The notes under the pieces are model-generated. The model made no database searches and was not told the DNA's origin. It saw only the letters and a program-made list of their open reading frames with translations. The position numbers and the translations under genes were made by a program. Positions 53,706-62,149 of a DNA stretch of 64,000 nucleotides are shown piece by piece. Source of the DNA: an uncultured Bacteroidales bacterium (GTDB taxonomy: Bacteria; Bacteroidota; Bacteroidia; Bacteroidales; UBA932); NCBI GenBank assembly GCA_944323825.1, contig CALUTY010000007.1, positions 62,001-126,000 of the forward strand, given 5' to 3'. Position 1 is the first letter of the stretch; each line of letters starts with the position of its first letter.

Positions 53706-55238
53706 TTAGCACCAGTAGAATTTCCTGACCAGGTCGGCTTCGTATTCCGGATTGTCCTTGAGCTTCTTGCGGAGTCCGGTGTCATCGAATGACCTTAGCC
53801 TTCTGATGATGCTTTCCGTCATGGCAGGGTGGAAGATGCCGTCGGCTTCATATATGCCGCGCTGCTCCTCCAGCCTGTCTGCGGAAGCGGCACAGGAGTC
53901 CGGCAGATGCGCAAGAACCGCTGCCTTGGCTTCGTTTTCAGCCTTATGGATATCCACATCGACATAAGTACGTTCTGCAGTTTCGAGAGCATTGTCAAGG
54001 CTTAGTCCGTATGCACATGCGATGCTTAGGGCGGAGAGCAGCTGATAGATGTCAGCAGAGCAGTCGGCAGAGCGGATTTCCATGGTCTGCTTGACAGAGG
54101 CACGCCCAGGTGCGGTGCTCCCCGTTGAGCCCGCTCCCGATGATGCCCCAGATGCGGAGCCGTTTATTTCTGCGAACATGTCCTTGTCCGTTGTCCATCC
54201 GAGAGGTATGCGCACGAGCACGGACCTGTTCCTGTCGCCCCAACATACATTCGTAGGGGCTTCCTGATGCGGCACGAGCCTCAGATAGGAGGTCGGGTTG
54301 GCATTTCCGAATGCGGTCAGAGACGGGGCCAGCTCCATAAGACCTGCAATGGCGCGGCGGGCGGTGCCGGATATCTTTCCATTGCCGTCCAGAAGCATGT
54401 TTTTCCCGTCTTTCATGAGCCTCATGTGTATGTGCAGGCCAGAGCCGGCTTTCCCTTCGGCGATCTTCGGGGCAAAGCTTACCTCCAGCCCGTATTCGTA
54501 TGCGAGATTGCGGATAATCCATTTGGCCAGCATGATGCTGTCGGCAGCCTTCTCGATGTCCACAGGCAGGAATTCGATCTCGTTCTGTTCCCAGACCTTT
54601 CCGCCGGCCCTGAAGTTCCCGACTTCCGAATGACCGTATTTTATCTTTCCTCCAGCCAGCATTATATAGTACATGCATCTGGTCCGGAAGCTGTTGAACT
54701 TTGCGAACGGTGCAGATTCATGGTAGCCTTTCTGGTCTGTCGCAGGATACATCTCCAGGTCGCCCTCTTCCGGAGCAGATACATAGTATTCCAGTTCCCC
54801 CATGGCCTCGAAGTCCATGCCTGTCTTTTCCCTGAAGATTTTCTTCGCCTTTGACAATGTATATTCAGGTGAATATTCGAGCCTGTTGCCGTCCTTGTCG
54901 AAGTAGGCGCAGAGAAAACAGAGTGTAGGAAGTTCCTCAAAAGGGTCAATTAATGCCGTCGAAAGCCTCGGAATCACATACAGGTCGCTGTTTCCTGCCT
55001 CTATGAAAGGGAACAGGCTGGAGCCGTCCACCCGTTCTCCGCAAGTGAGCACCGAATGCAGATATTCTTCCGTATCAATGACAAAGTTCAGCGTCTTCAG
55101 CCGTCCGTCAGCCGCCGGATACATGAAATTTATCATCCTTATCTCATTGTCCCTGACGAATGTCATGATGTCCTGAAGAGAGAAGTTCCCGTCCTTTCTT
55201 CCTGTGAGTTCCGCAAAAGTATGGTTTCGTATGTCCAT
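53706..55238 (-). CDS. glnA: Type I glutamine synthetase with Gly/Ser-rich insert
   Basis: This 510-residue GlnA has the N-terminal beta-grasp (NEIRMINFMYPAADGRLKTL), catalytic blocks MGELEYYVS, EQNEIEF, GSGLHIHMRL and NPTSYLRLVP, and motif RNRSVLVRIPLGW. Before MEIRSADCSADIYQLL lies a low-complexity insert, GSASGASSGAGSTGSTAPGR, which usual enzymes lack. Glutamine synthesis is the expected role. It is convergent with the sulfatase and divergent from the PepSY gene across an AT-rich 240 bp that holds no gene. Confidence 0.92.
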   Translation of the reverse strand: MDIRNHTFAELTGRKDGNFSLQDIMTFVRDNEIRMINFMYPAADGRLKTLNFVIDTEEYLHSVLTCGERVDGSSLFPFIEAGNSDLYVIPRLSTALIDPFEELPTLCFLCAYFDKDGNRLEYSPEYTLSKAKKIFREKTGMDFEAMGELEYYVSAPEEGDLEMYPATDQKGYHESAPFAKFNSFRTRCMYYIMLAGGKIKYGHSEVGNFRAGGKVWEQNEIEFLPVDIEKAADSIMLAKWIIRNLAYEYGLEVSFAPKIAEGKAGSGLHIHMRLMKDGKNMLLDGNGKISGTARRAIAGLMELAPSLTAFGNANPTSYLRLVPHQEAPTNVCWGDRNRSVLVRIPLGWTTDKDMFAEINGSASGASSGAGSTGSTAPGRASVKQTMEIRSADCSADIYQLLSALSIACAYGLSLDNALETAERTYVDVDIHKAENEAKAAVLAHLPDSCAASADRLEEQRGIYEADGIFHPAMTESIIRRLRSFDDTGLRKKLKDNPEYEADLVRKFYWC

Positions 55239-55426
55239 AAAAATTATTTTTTAGTGTTTCTGCAGTAATTAAAAATATTGTCGTAAATAAAATTTGACAA
55301 AAACAACGAAATTTAAACAAATTTTATAATAAAACAGAAAAAATTATAACAAATTTTCGCAAAATTTTAAAAATATAGAAATATGAATATTCTTGCGGAT
55401 TTCACTTTCATTTCATTTTCGGGAGA

Positions 55427-55434
55427 TAATTTTG
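55427..55434 (+). promoter_or_regulatory. -7 box of the PepSY-like gene
   Basis: TAATTTTG fits TAnnTTTG, 43 nt before the ATG at 55478, in an AT-rich intergenic region. Confidence 0.5.
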
Positions 55435-55477
55435 CATCGGAAAATAAAAATGTTGAACTGAATAAAATATTGTTGCC

Positions 55478-55921
55478 ATGAAAAAGAATCTTACTTTATT
55501 GATGGTCTTTTTTGCCGGATTTTTCGCTCTCCAGAGTTGTGATGAGAAAAAGATAGACTTTGACAAGCTGCCGTCCGCGGCGCAGGCATTCATTACACAG
55601 TATTTCCCGGGAGAGGAGGTCACTTACGCAGAGAGGGACAAGGATGACGGGCAGAAGGATTATAAGGTGCGGCTTTCTGACGGTACTGAAATTGAGTTTG
55701 ACGAGAACGGAAATTGGACAAGCGTGGACTGCGGCTATTCCGCACTGCCTGATGGCATACTTCCGGCAGCGGCAACGGAGTATATCGCTGCCAACTATCC
55801 TGATGCCAAGGCCTATAAGGTAGAAAAGGAATATGGAGGATATGATGTCCACATAACCACCGGGCAGGAGCTTGTATTCAATTCCAATTGGGAATTTGTC
55901 AGGGTATCCACGGGCGACTGA
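55478..55921 (+). CDS. PepSY-like (DUF2874) lipoprotein
   Basis: This 147-residue protein has signal MKKNLTLLMVFFAGFFALQSC with lipobox LQSC. Two PepSY-like halves follow: LPSAAQAFITQYFPGEEVTY ... YKVRLSDGTEIEFDENGNW, and LPAAATEYIAANYPDAKAYK ... YDVHITTGQELVFNSNWEF. Such small periplasmic proteins are common in Bacteroidales; function is not known. It is a single gene with a very strong bidirectional terminator. Confidence 0.85.
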   Translation: MKKNLTLLMVFFAGFFALQSCDEKKIDFDKLPSAAQAFITQYFPGEEVTYAERDKDDGQKDYKVRLSDGTEIEFDENGNWTSVDCGYSALPDGILPAAATEYIAANYPDAKAYKVEKEYGGYDVHITTGQELVFNSNWEFVRVSTGD

Positions 55922-55952
55922 TTAGACATGAGCATCGTAAAACCGGTAAACA

Positions 55953-56000
55953 GACAAAAAGGAGAGCAGTCCTCAAACTTGGGCTGCTCTCCTTTTTGTC
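55953..56000. terminator. Strong bidirectional terminator
   Basis: A 20-bp stem runs from GACAAAAAGGAGAGCAGTCC to GGGCTGCTCTCCTTTTTGTC with loop TCAAACTT. A and T tracts on both sides serve the PepSY gene and the minus-strand GH109-like gene. Confidence 0.95.
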
Positions 56001-56018
56001 TGGAGTTATCAATGAAAA

Positions 56019-57440
56019 TTATTCCGCGAAGGCGTGGCGGTAGCCGTCGATCTTGTTCCAGCCGCCCCGGGTGAAGTCAGGCACCTCGACAGGGGCATTG
56101 CCGTTCTCTATTGAAATGGCCGTCAGCTCGGTAAGGCAGCACCACTCTGCAAGGTCATAGACATCCATGTCGAGAGGGAGGCCGTTGCGCAGGCAGTAGA
56201 TGAGCCTGTAGTCCATTATATAGTCCATGCCGCCGTGCCCTCCGACCTTCTTTGCGGTCTCTTCAAGCTCCTTTTGGATAGGATGCTTGTATTTCTCCAT
56301 CAGGGCCTGCTTCACACTCTCAGGCACGCAGCTGTGGGCGGAAAGGTTTTCGATATCCACTTTCTCTGACCTGCCCTGTGCCGAAGGCACCGTCATCAGT
56401 TCTCCCACCTTGGAGGCATCCACCATATATCCCTCGACAGGGTATTTGTTGGCAAAGCCCTTTGTTCCGGTCAGCTGGTACAGACGGTTGTACGGACGCG
56501 GTGTGACGACATTGTGCTGTATCATTATCGTTTTGCCCTTCTCCGTGCGGATCATGGTCATGGTGTGGTCACCGTTCTGGAAATCAGGGGCAGCCTCTCC
56601 CCTGTGCTTCTCGTAATATTCCCTGCCGTTCACGGCCTTGGTATCCATAGATACGAGCACATTCATCTTGTCGCCCCTGTGGATGTCGAGAGCCTGGCAG
56701 ACAGGGCCTATCCCATGCGTAGGGTACACATCCCCGCGATGGTCGCGGTTGTAGAGGAGCCGCCAGTCATGCCAGTAGGCATCCCAGAAATCTTCGAGGT
56801 TGTGGATATAGGCGCCTTCGGCATGGAGAATCTCCCCGAAAAGTCCATGCTGGGCCATATTGAGGGACGTGAGTTCGAAGAAGTCATATACGCAGTTTTC
56901 AAGCTGCATGCAATGTCTTCTGGTGCGCTCTGAAGTGTTTATCAGGTCCCAGATTTCAGCCATGCTCATCGCCGCCGGAACCTCTATGGCCACATGCTTC
57001 CCGTGCTCCATCGCATATTTCGCCATCTTGGCATGCACTTTCCAGTCAGTGACAATGTAGACAAGGTCGATGTCATCCCTGTCGCAGAGCTGCATCCAGG
57101 CATCTTCGGAGCCATAATATTCCGCCGCTGCAGGACGGCCGAACTGCTCAAGGATTCCGGATGCGCTCTCCACCCTGTCCTGCTCCACATCGCACAGGGC
57201 CACTATCTTCGTGCCGTCTATCTGGCACATCCTTTCCACTGCTCCGGGTCCGCGCATTCCGAGCCCGATGAAGCCTATCCTCACCGTATCGAGCGGAGGT
57301 GCGGCATAAAGGAGCATGTCTTCCTGTCCGGCAGGACGTTCAGGCACTTCAGTTCTGATGATGGAATATCCGGATCCTCCGGAGCATGAGGTCAGCAGTA
57401 CTGAGGCCGTCAGATAAAGAAAAGTAAACAATCGTTTCAT
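56019..57440 (-). CDS. GH109-like NAD-dependent glycosidase / Gfo-Idh-MocA enzyme
   Basis: This 473-residue lipoprotein (lipobox LLTSC) has a Rossmann start, VRIGFIGLGMRGPGAVERM, and IVALCDVEQDRV. The catalytic-side blocks are HVAIEVPAAMSMAEIWDLIN, GAYIHNLEDFW, YPTHGIGPVCQALDIHRGDK. GH109 enzymes are NAD-dependent alpha-N-acetylgalactosaminidases, fitting mucin O-glycan removal. Exact specificity is inferred from family, not shown. It is the last gene of the minus-strand locus, with a terminator between it and the M60 gene. Confidence 0.88.
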   Translation of the reverse strand: MKRLFTFLYLTASVLLTSCSGGSGYSIIRTEVPERPAGQEDMLLYAAPPLDTVRIGFIGLGMRGPGAVERMCQIDGTKIVALCDVEQDRVESASGILEQFGRPAAAEYYGSEDAWMQLCDRDDIDLVYIVTDWKVHAKMAKYAMEHGKHVAIEVPAAMSMAEIWDLINTSERTRRHCMQLENCVYDFFELTSLNMAQHGLFGEILHAEGAYIHNLEDFWDAYWHDWRLLYNRDHRGDVYPTHGIGPVCQALDIHRGDKMNVLVSMDTKAVNGREYYEKHRGEAAPDFQNGDHTMTMIRTEKGKTIMIQHNVVTPRPYNRLYQLTGTKGFANKYPVEGYMVDASKVGELMTVPSAQGRSEKVDIENLSAHSCVPESVKQALMEKYKHPIQKELEETAKKVGGHGGMDYIMDYRLIYCLRNGLPLDMDVYDLAEWCCLTELTAISIENGNAPVEVPDFTRGGWNKIDGYRHAFAE

Positions 57441-57498
57441 AGTAAAATAAATAAAAAAATGAAGAAATCTGTTAAAATTAGGATTAATTCTCCGGAAT

Positions 57499-57535
57499 AA
57501 AAAGGGATTGACGAGGATGAGGTCAGACCCCTTTT
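57499..57535 (-). terminator. Terminator of the M60 gene
   Basis: On minus, AAAAGGG pairs with CCCTTTT across a 22-nt loop and TTTTT follows. The stem is weak, so read-through into the GH109-like gene is likely. Confidence 0.5.
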
Positions 57536-57562
57536 CTTGTTTTACCGGAAGACCATTTGCGG

Positions 57563-60550
57563 TCAGTTGATGCGGATGCGCTGCCCGTCGGCCTGTACGG
57601 CATATACCTGAGTGTTCGTGATGTCGGCTGCGTCAGGGACGGTGAAGGTGGAGAAGTTCGAGAAATACACGAGTTCTCCGAGGTCTTCACCTGAGGCGGC
57701 AGGCTTGCGGAGCTCCACGGCCACGGCATTCTCGCAGCCTCTCACCGTGTAGGTTCGTCCGGAAATGCTGTATGAGAGCGACCCTGTTGAAACAGTAGGC
57801 CTCTTCTGGAATGTGGTGTAATACCCCATGTCGCAGTATTGTACCCCGTCCTTGGTGTTGCGGTCCTCGATATACTGGATCGGGGCGGCCTTACGATAGC
57901 CTTTTGCCGCGATGCGGGCCTTTGTCTCATTCACCATCGCCTCCGTGATATTGCATCTTGCGGAACCGTACTGGTCTATGGTCACATCCACCGGCACGAA
58001 GAATCCCCAGGTCTCGAAGAATTCCGTCAGGTCTTCCCCGGCGGCATCGCATGCCTTCTCAACGAATTTCATCATGGCTGCACCGACATCTTCGCTTTGT
58101 CCGAGATAGCCGTTAGGAAGAGGGTCTTCCCTGAGCATTCGGAACAGGGTCGGCCAGAAGTCGGTATTGACACCGCAGAGGTGATAATATATCCAGAGCT
58201 GCCAATTCATGCGCATGTGCAGTTCCGTGTCTTCCGCCTGATGGGTGGCCGTGCCCATCTGTTCCCAGTTCTCCTTGTTCACCCAGCTGAGAGCCAGTTC
58301 GCTGAGCATGTCCCCGCGCGAGCCGTACACTCCGAACCGATAGATGGCGTAGTTGGAGAAGAGGTTGTTGGATGATTCTGACGAGCCTTTCCAGTCTATT
58401 GCAAGCTGGTTCACATGCCCCAACTCGTGGGCAGGTCCCCACGTGTTGTCCTCGGCTGCGGTCAGCTGTTCGCGGCTGATGATGCGGTTTAGCGCCGTCG
58501 TGGCGAAATTGACCCTGCGGTTGGAGGCATCCATGTAGGCCCCGGGGTTGGTTGTGGACACTGCCATGACATGGTTGTTGAACCAGGTCAGGTCATCGAG
58601 TCCCATGAGTTCATGCTGCCAGCTTACGATGTCGTCCCACGCCTGAAGGCCTGACACTATCTGTGTCGGGGCATCCGTGCGGAGCTGCGAGGTGTGGAAG
58701 TTGAATATCATCTTCCTTCCCTTTGCCACGAAATATTTGTAGTCATATCCGGCAAGGAGTTCCTGGTAGCGGGCATCCGTCTGGTGCTTTTCAAGGTCGA
58801 AATAGCCCTCGACCTCACCGCATCCCGGCAGAATGTGCACCTTGATGGCTTCGGATGATTCAGAGAGAGAGGATGCGGTGTTCATCACATACAGCATGCC
58901 GGTGGCCGCGGAAGTGAAGGTGTTTACTCCTGCGGTGAGACTGACTTCCTGGTCTACGGTCTCGACATTGCCGGTGCCTCCGTAGTTAGGCCCGTAGCCG
59001 TCGGAGGCTTCCCCGTATGTGGCTATCGAGACACTGTGGCCCTCCGGAATCTTGTCCACGCAGACGATGATTTCGTCTCCGGGTTCCACATAGATGCCGG
59101 TAGGATTGTCCATGCGGGTGTAGAGCCGGGTGCGGAGCTGCGTGTTGAGGGTGTTGCTGCTGTAGGCCTCGTAGGTCGCTATGCGGAATTCCTTTTCTGC
59201 TTCGTCGTATGTGCCTTCCATGAGGCTTGCGGCCACTTCCTGTGCAAGATATGGCGAAAGCTGATAGAGGGCGGTGATGTCGTCGCGGGTCACATCTGTC
59301 CGGAGTTCGCTGCAGGAGAGGTCCGTGAATACATTCAGGATGGCGGCCTGCACTTCCTCTGCGGATGACTTGTAGAATTCCACTTCGGCGATGGCTACGC
59401 AGCCTATGCCGTCAGGATATGTGACGGTGTCGCCAGAACCGTCCAGGATTTCCAGTTTGATAGCCGTAGGCTGTTCAATGGTTTCAGGGAAATATATGGT
59501 CTGGATACCGCCTCTCTGTCCGAGATCAAATGGAGTGTCTTGTATGGCAATATAATCCTGGCTGTCGGCATTCTTGTAATAGATGTTGACCTGTCCTATT
59601 CTTCCATATGCATGCCCGGCATCAGTTGCGGAAGCTCCCCTGTGCACTATGGTCATATAATTGATGTCCTGCTCCCCGAGGAATGTGAATTCACATCTTA
59701 CCGGGAATCTCGGGTCGGCGGGTTCTGCTTCCCACGGACTGTGGAAGTATGTGTCGTATTTTCCGTCATACAGATATGGAGAAGAGTCAGTCCCGTTGAA
59801 TTCATAGGTGCTGTATGGCGTTGCCTTGGCGACCGTCGGAAACACCTGGTCGTCATCCGGTATTGCCGAGCTGCCCGGGTCTACCGTGGATGTGGCCTGG
59901 GTGACTGTGCAGGAGGCGGAAACATCGGAATATTGTTCATCGACAGCAGTGAAATTGATGACCGCACTGCGCTCGAACGGAAGCATATTGGCCTGGACGG
60001 TATAGGAATAGCCGGTCTGGGCGAATGCCTTGGTGACGGCATCAGTATTCTGCGTGATCCAGTCCGCTTCATCATCTGCATCAAACTGCGGGGCGGATGT
60101 CGTATATTCGATGTTGGCGGTGACATTTATCTGCAATGTCCCTCCTGCCGAAGATATGTTCTGGTTGGTGACAAGGATGGCCGGGCCGTAGCCGAGCTGG
60201 GCCACAGTTATCGAGTGTTCCCTGCCTCCGGCCCTGACGGTTGCCGTGGCACGTCTCACTTCCGGCTCTTCGCTTTCCGTGACTGCGAGCATGAGTCCGG
60301 TCTCGTTGCCGTAGCTTCCTGCCAGCTTGCACCAGCTGTCGTCCGTGGAGGTGCATTCCCATTCGTTGGCAGGGATATTGGTCGTGACAGGGATGAATAC
60401 GGTTTCCTGCCGCTGGGTGAAGTTGTATGCGAGGTATCCGTCGGATATTTCGAATGTCCCCGGCTCCATTCCGGCTTCGTCAATCCGGCAGCCGGTGGCC
60501 GGCAGTGCTGTCAGGAAGGAGAAGAGGATGGCGGTTTTTATATTTTTCAT
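57563..60550 (-). CDS. M60-family mucin-type O-glycoprotease, multi-domain lipoprotein
   Basis: This 995-residue lipoprotein (lipobox PATGC) begins with two BACON-like domains (residues 30-120 and 125-230). An F5/8-type carbohydrate-binding domain follows (residues 250-400: YDGKYDTYFHSPWEAEP). The M60 catalytic domain has HELGHVNQ (His near residue 707) followed by the Glu of GSSESSNNLFSNYAIYRF. M60 enzymes such as BT4244 cut mucins next to O-glycans. It is in one locus with SusD, the DUF1735 lipoprotein and a GH109-like gene. Confidence 0.92.
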   Translation of the reverse strand: MKNIKTAILFSFLTALPATGCRIDEAGMEPGTFEISDGYLAYNFTQRQETVFIPVTTNIPANEWECTSTDDSWCKLAGSYGNETGLMLAVTESEEPEVRRATATVRAGGREHSITVAQLGYGPAILVTNQNISSAGGTLQINVTANIEYTTSAPQFDADDEADWITQNTDAVTKAFAQTGYSYTVQANMLPFERSAVINFTAVDEQYSDVSASCTVTQATSTVDPGSSAIPDDDQVFPTVAKATPYSTYEFNGTDSSPYLYDGKYDTYFHSPWEAEPADPRFPVRCEFTFLGEQDINYMTIVHRGASATDAGHAYGRIGQVNIYYKNADSQDYIAIQDTPFDLGQRGGIQTIYFPETIEQPTAIKLEILDGSGDTVTYPDGIGCVAIAEVEFYKSSAEEVQAAILNVFTDLSCSELRTDVTRDDITALYQLSPYLAQEVAASLMEGTYDEAEKEFRIATYEAYSSNTLNTQLRTRLYTRMDNPTGIYVEPGDEIIVCVDKIPEGHSVSIATYGEASDGYGPNYGGTGNVETVDQEVSLTAGVNTFTSAATGMLYVMNTASSLSESSEAIKVHILPGCGEVEGYFDLEKHQTDARYQELLAGYDYKYFVAKGRKMIFNFHTSQLRTDAPTQIVSGLQAWDDIVSWQHELMGLDDLTWFNNHVMAVSTTNPGAYMDASNRRVNFATTALNRIISREQLTAAEDNTWGPAHELGHVNQLAIDWKGSSESSNNLFSNYAIYRFGVYGSRGDMLSELALSWVNKENWEQMGTATHQAEDTELHMRMNWQLWIYYHLCGVNTDFWPTLFRMLREDPLPNGYLGQSEDVGAAMMKFVEKACDAAGEDLTEFFETWGFFVPVDVTIDQYGSARCNITEAMVNETKARIAAKGYRKAAPIQYIEDRNTKDGVQYCDMGYYTTFQKRPTVSTGSLSYSISGRTYTVRGCENAVAVELRKPAASGEDLGELVYFSNFSTFTVPDAADITNTQVYAVQADGQRIRIN

Positions 60551-60607
60551 CGTTATATCGGTTTATTTGGTTGCTGTCATAAATTGTCTGTCACGGGATC
60601 ACCGTAA

Positions 60608-62098
60608 TCAGTTTGACGTGTTCGCCCCGTAGAGCCTGAGTCCGCTCAGTGCTGTACCGCTGTCTCTCTGCCGGAGGTCTCCGAGAGCACTTACGGCTAT
60701 GCCGAAGCGGATGTATGAGAATGGAGTTTCACTATGGAATGCAGGCAGTGTGCACCATACCCCGGCATCGGCCGGGAGGCCGGTTGCCAGTTCTCCTATT
60801 TGTGCCCATGACCCGCCGTCTTCTGAGTTTGTTCCGACTGCATTCTGGTCACTGGTTACACCGATGACTATATGTGTCGGGACACCGTTGTTGTTGCTCG
60901 TTCTGGTCTGATAGCTCAGCACGATGTCTGTAAGAGGTTCGGACAGGGAAATGTCAATATAATGCCCGTAGATTTCATCTCCGGTTGTTGTTCCGTTGTA
61001 GTTTGAATGCCACCAGTTGCTTGTCGGATCGCTTACCAGTGCGATGAGTCCGGCCCCGTCCCCGCTTACGGTAAACGGTGATGAAAGCATGCTTTCAGTC
61101 AAAGTTATCTCATCCGGGTCGAGCCTGAATGTAAGCAGCCAGTGTGCGTCGTTTTCGCTGACTGCGAATTCCGGCTTGCTGCAGTCCGTGATGGTCACAG
61201 GAAGCATGTATTCGGTCAGGAGTTCGAGTTCATTCCTGTTCACTGTGACGGAGAATGCGCTCCGGCTGCTTCCGGTAGTGAACGGTACTGTGGACATGGC
61301 CGAGGAAGAAGTCCCGTCTTCATCCTCATAGGCCGGGCTGAATGAGTAGGCATCGGCCGGAAGGAGGGTGTAGGATGTCCCGTTTTCACCATTGTATGAG
61401 GAGAGCCAGTCCTGGTCCTCGGTGCCGACTGTGACATTGAAGTCCCATCTGTTGTCCATGCCGAGGACGGCATTGTTGGAGTAATCATTGCTGAGCGGGC
61501 TTCCGCTGGTGTAGTAGTTGCTGACCACACCGGTGTTGGCAAGGCTCAGCTGCGGGATGTCTATGGTCGGGCGGATGATGATAATGTTGATGTCCGGGCT
61601 GACCTTCGGGTCTGCGTAGACCTGCAGGGCAAGGACATATGTATTGTCCGGATTGGCCTCTTCGAGGGCGCTGATTTTATTGGTGTGCATTCTCACCTTG
61701 ACTACCTGCCAGCTGTCTGAGGAGGTGAATGTCAGGGAGACGGGCTCTTCTATGGCGACCGTTTCATTGTCATATTCCACAAAGTCCCAGTATTCGCCGG
61801 GAAGCTGGGTGTAGTCCGTGCCGTTGTCCATGTTGTAGATGTCTATCTGTGTCCGGTTCATGGAAACGACGGTGGCTGTGGCCGTCCCTTCAAGGTCCCG
61901 GCCTCCCTTGCAGACAGGGATTTCATACCAGGTGTCTTCTCCTACCCTGTACAGAGTGATGTCCTGCTCGCCTCCGTTCCGGAAATATATCATGGTCTGG
62001 TAGTCCTCCAGATATTCATTCCGGCTGTCTTCGCAGCCGGTGAGGAAGGCTGCGGCGGCGAGAATGAGCAGGCATGCCGTTGATTTCCTGTTTTTCAT
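60608..62098 (-). CDS. DUF1735 surface glycan-binding lipoprotein
   Basis: This 496-residue lipoprotein (lipobox FLTGC, then EDSRNEY) has two DUF1735-type beta domains: EDYQTMIYFRNGGEQDITLY and PQLSLANTGVVSNYYTSGSP. The C-terminal part (NWWHSNYNGTTTGDEIYGHY, YIRFGIAVSALGDLRQRDSG) resembles an F5/8 or DUF4361-like module. Proteins of this type bind glycan at the cell surface beside SusCD. It is 51 nt after the SusD stop. Confidence 0.88.
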   Translation of the reverse strand: MKNRKSTACLLILAAAAFLTGCEDSRNEYLEDYQTMIYFRNGGEQDITLYRVGEDTWYEIPVCKGGRDLEGTATATVVSMNRTQIDIYNMDNGTDYTQLPGEYWDFVEYDNETVAIEEPVSLTFTSSDSWQVVKVRMHTNKISALEEANPDNTYVLALQVYADPKVSPDINIIIIRPTIDIPQLSLANTGVVSNYYTSGSPLSNDYSNNAVLGMDNRWDFNVTVGTEDQDWLSSYNGENGTSYTLLPADAYSFSPAYEDEDGTSSSAMSTVPFTTGSSRSAFSVTVNRNELELLTEYMLPVTITDCSKPEFAVSENDAHWLLTFRLDPDEITLTESMLSSPFTVSGDGAGLIALVSDPTSNWWHSNYNGTTTGDEIYGHYIDISLSEPLTDIVLSYQTRTSNNNGVPTHIVIGVTSDQNAVGTNSEDGGSWAQIGELATGLPADAGVWCTLPAFHSETPFSYIRFGIAVSALGDLRQRDSGTALSGLRLYGANTSN

Positions 62099-62149
62099 AT
62101 TTTCAAATTTTTATATTCGTCTTTGTATGCGATTGATGCCTTGTCATGG

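Noticed and set aside
59540..60607. 355-codon frame on the plus strand
   Set aside because: It is antisense to the M60 gene, whose domains and motif are clear, and its composition is that of a shadow frame.
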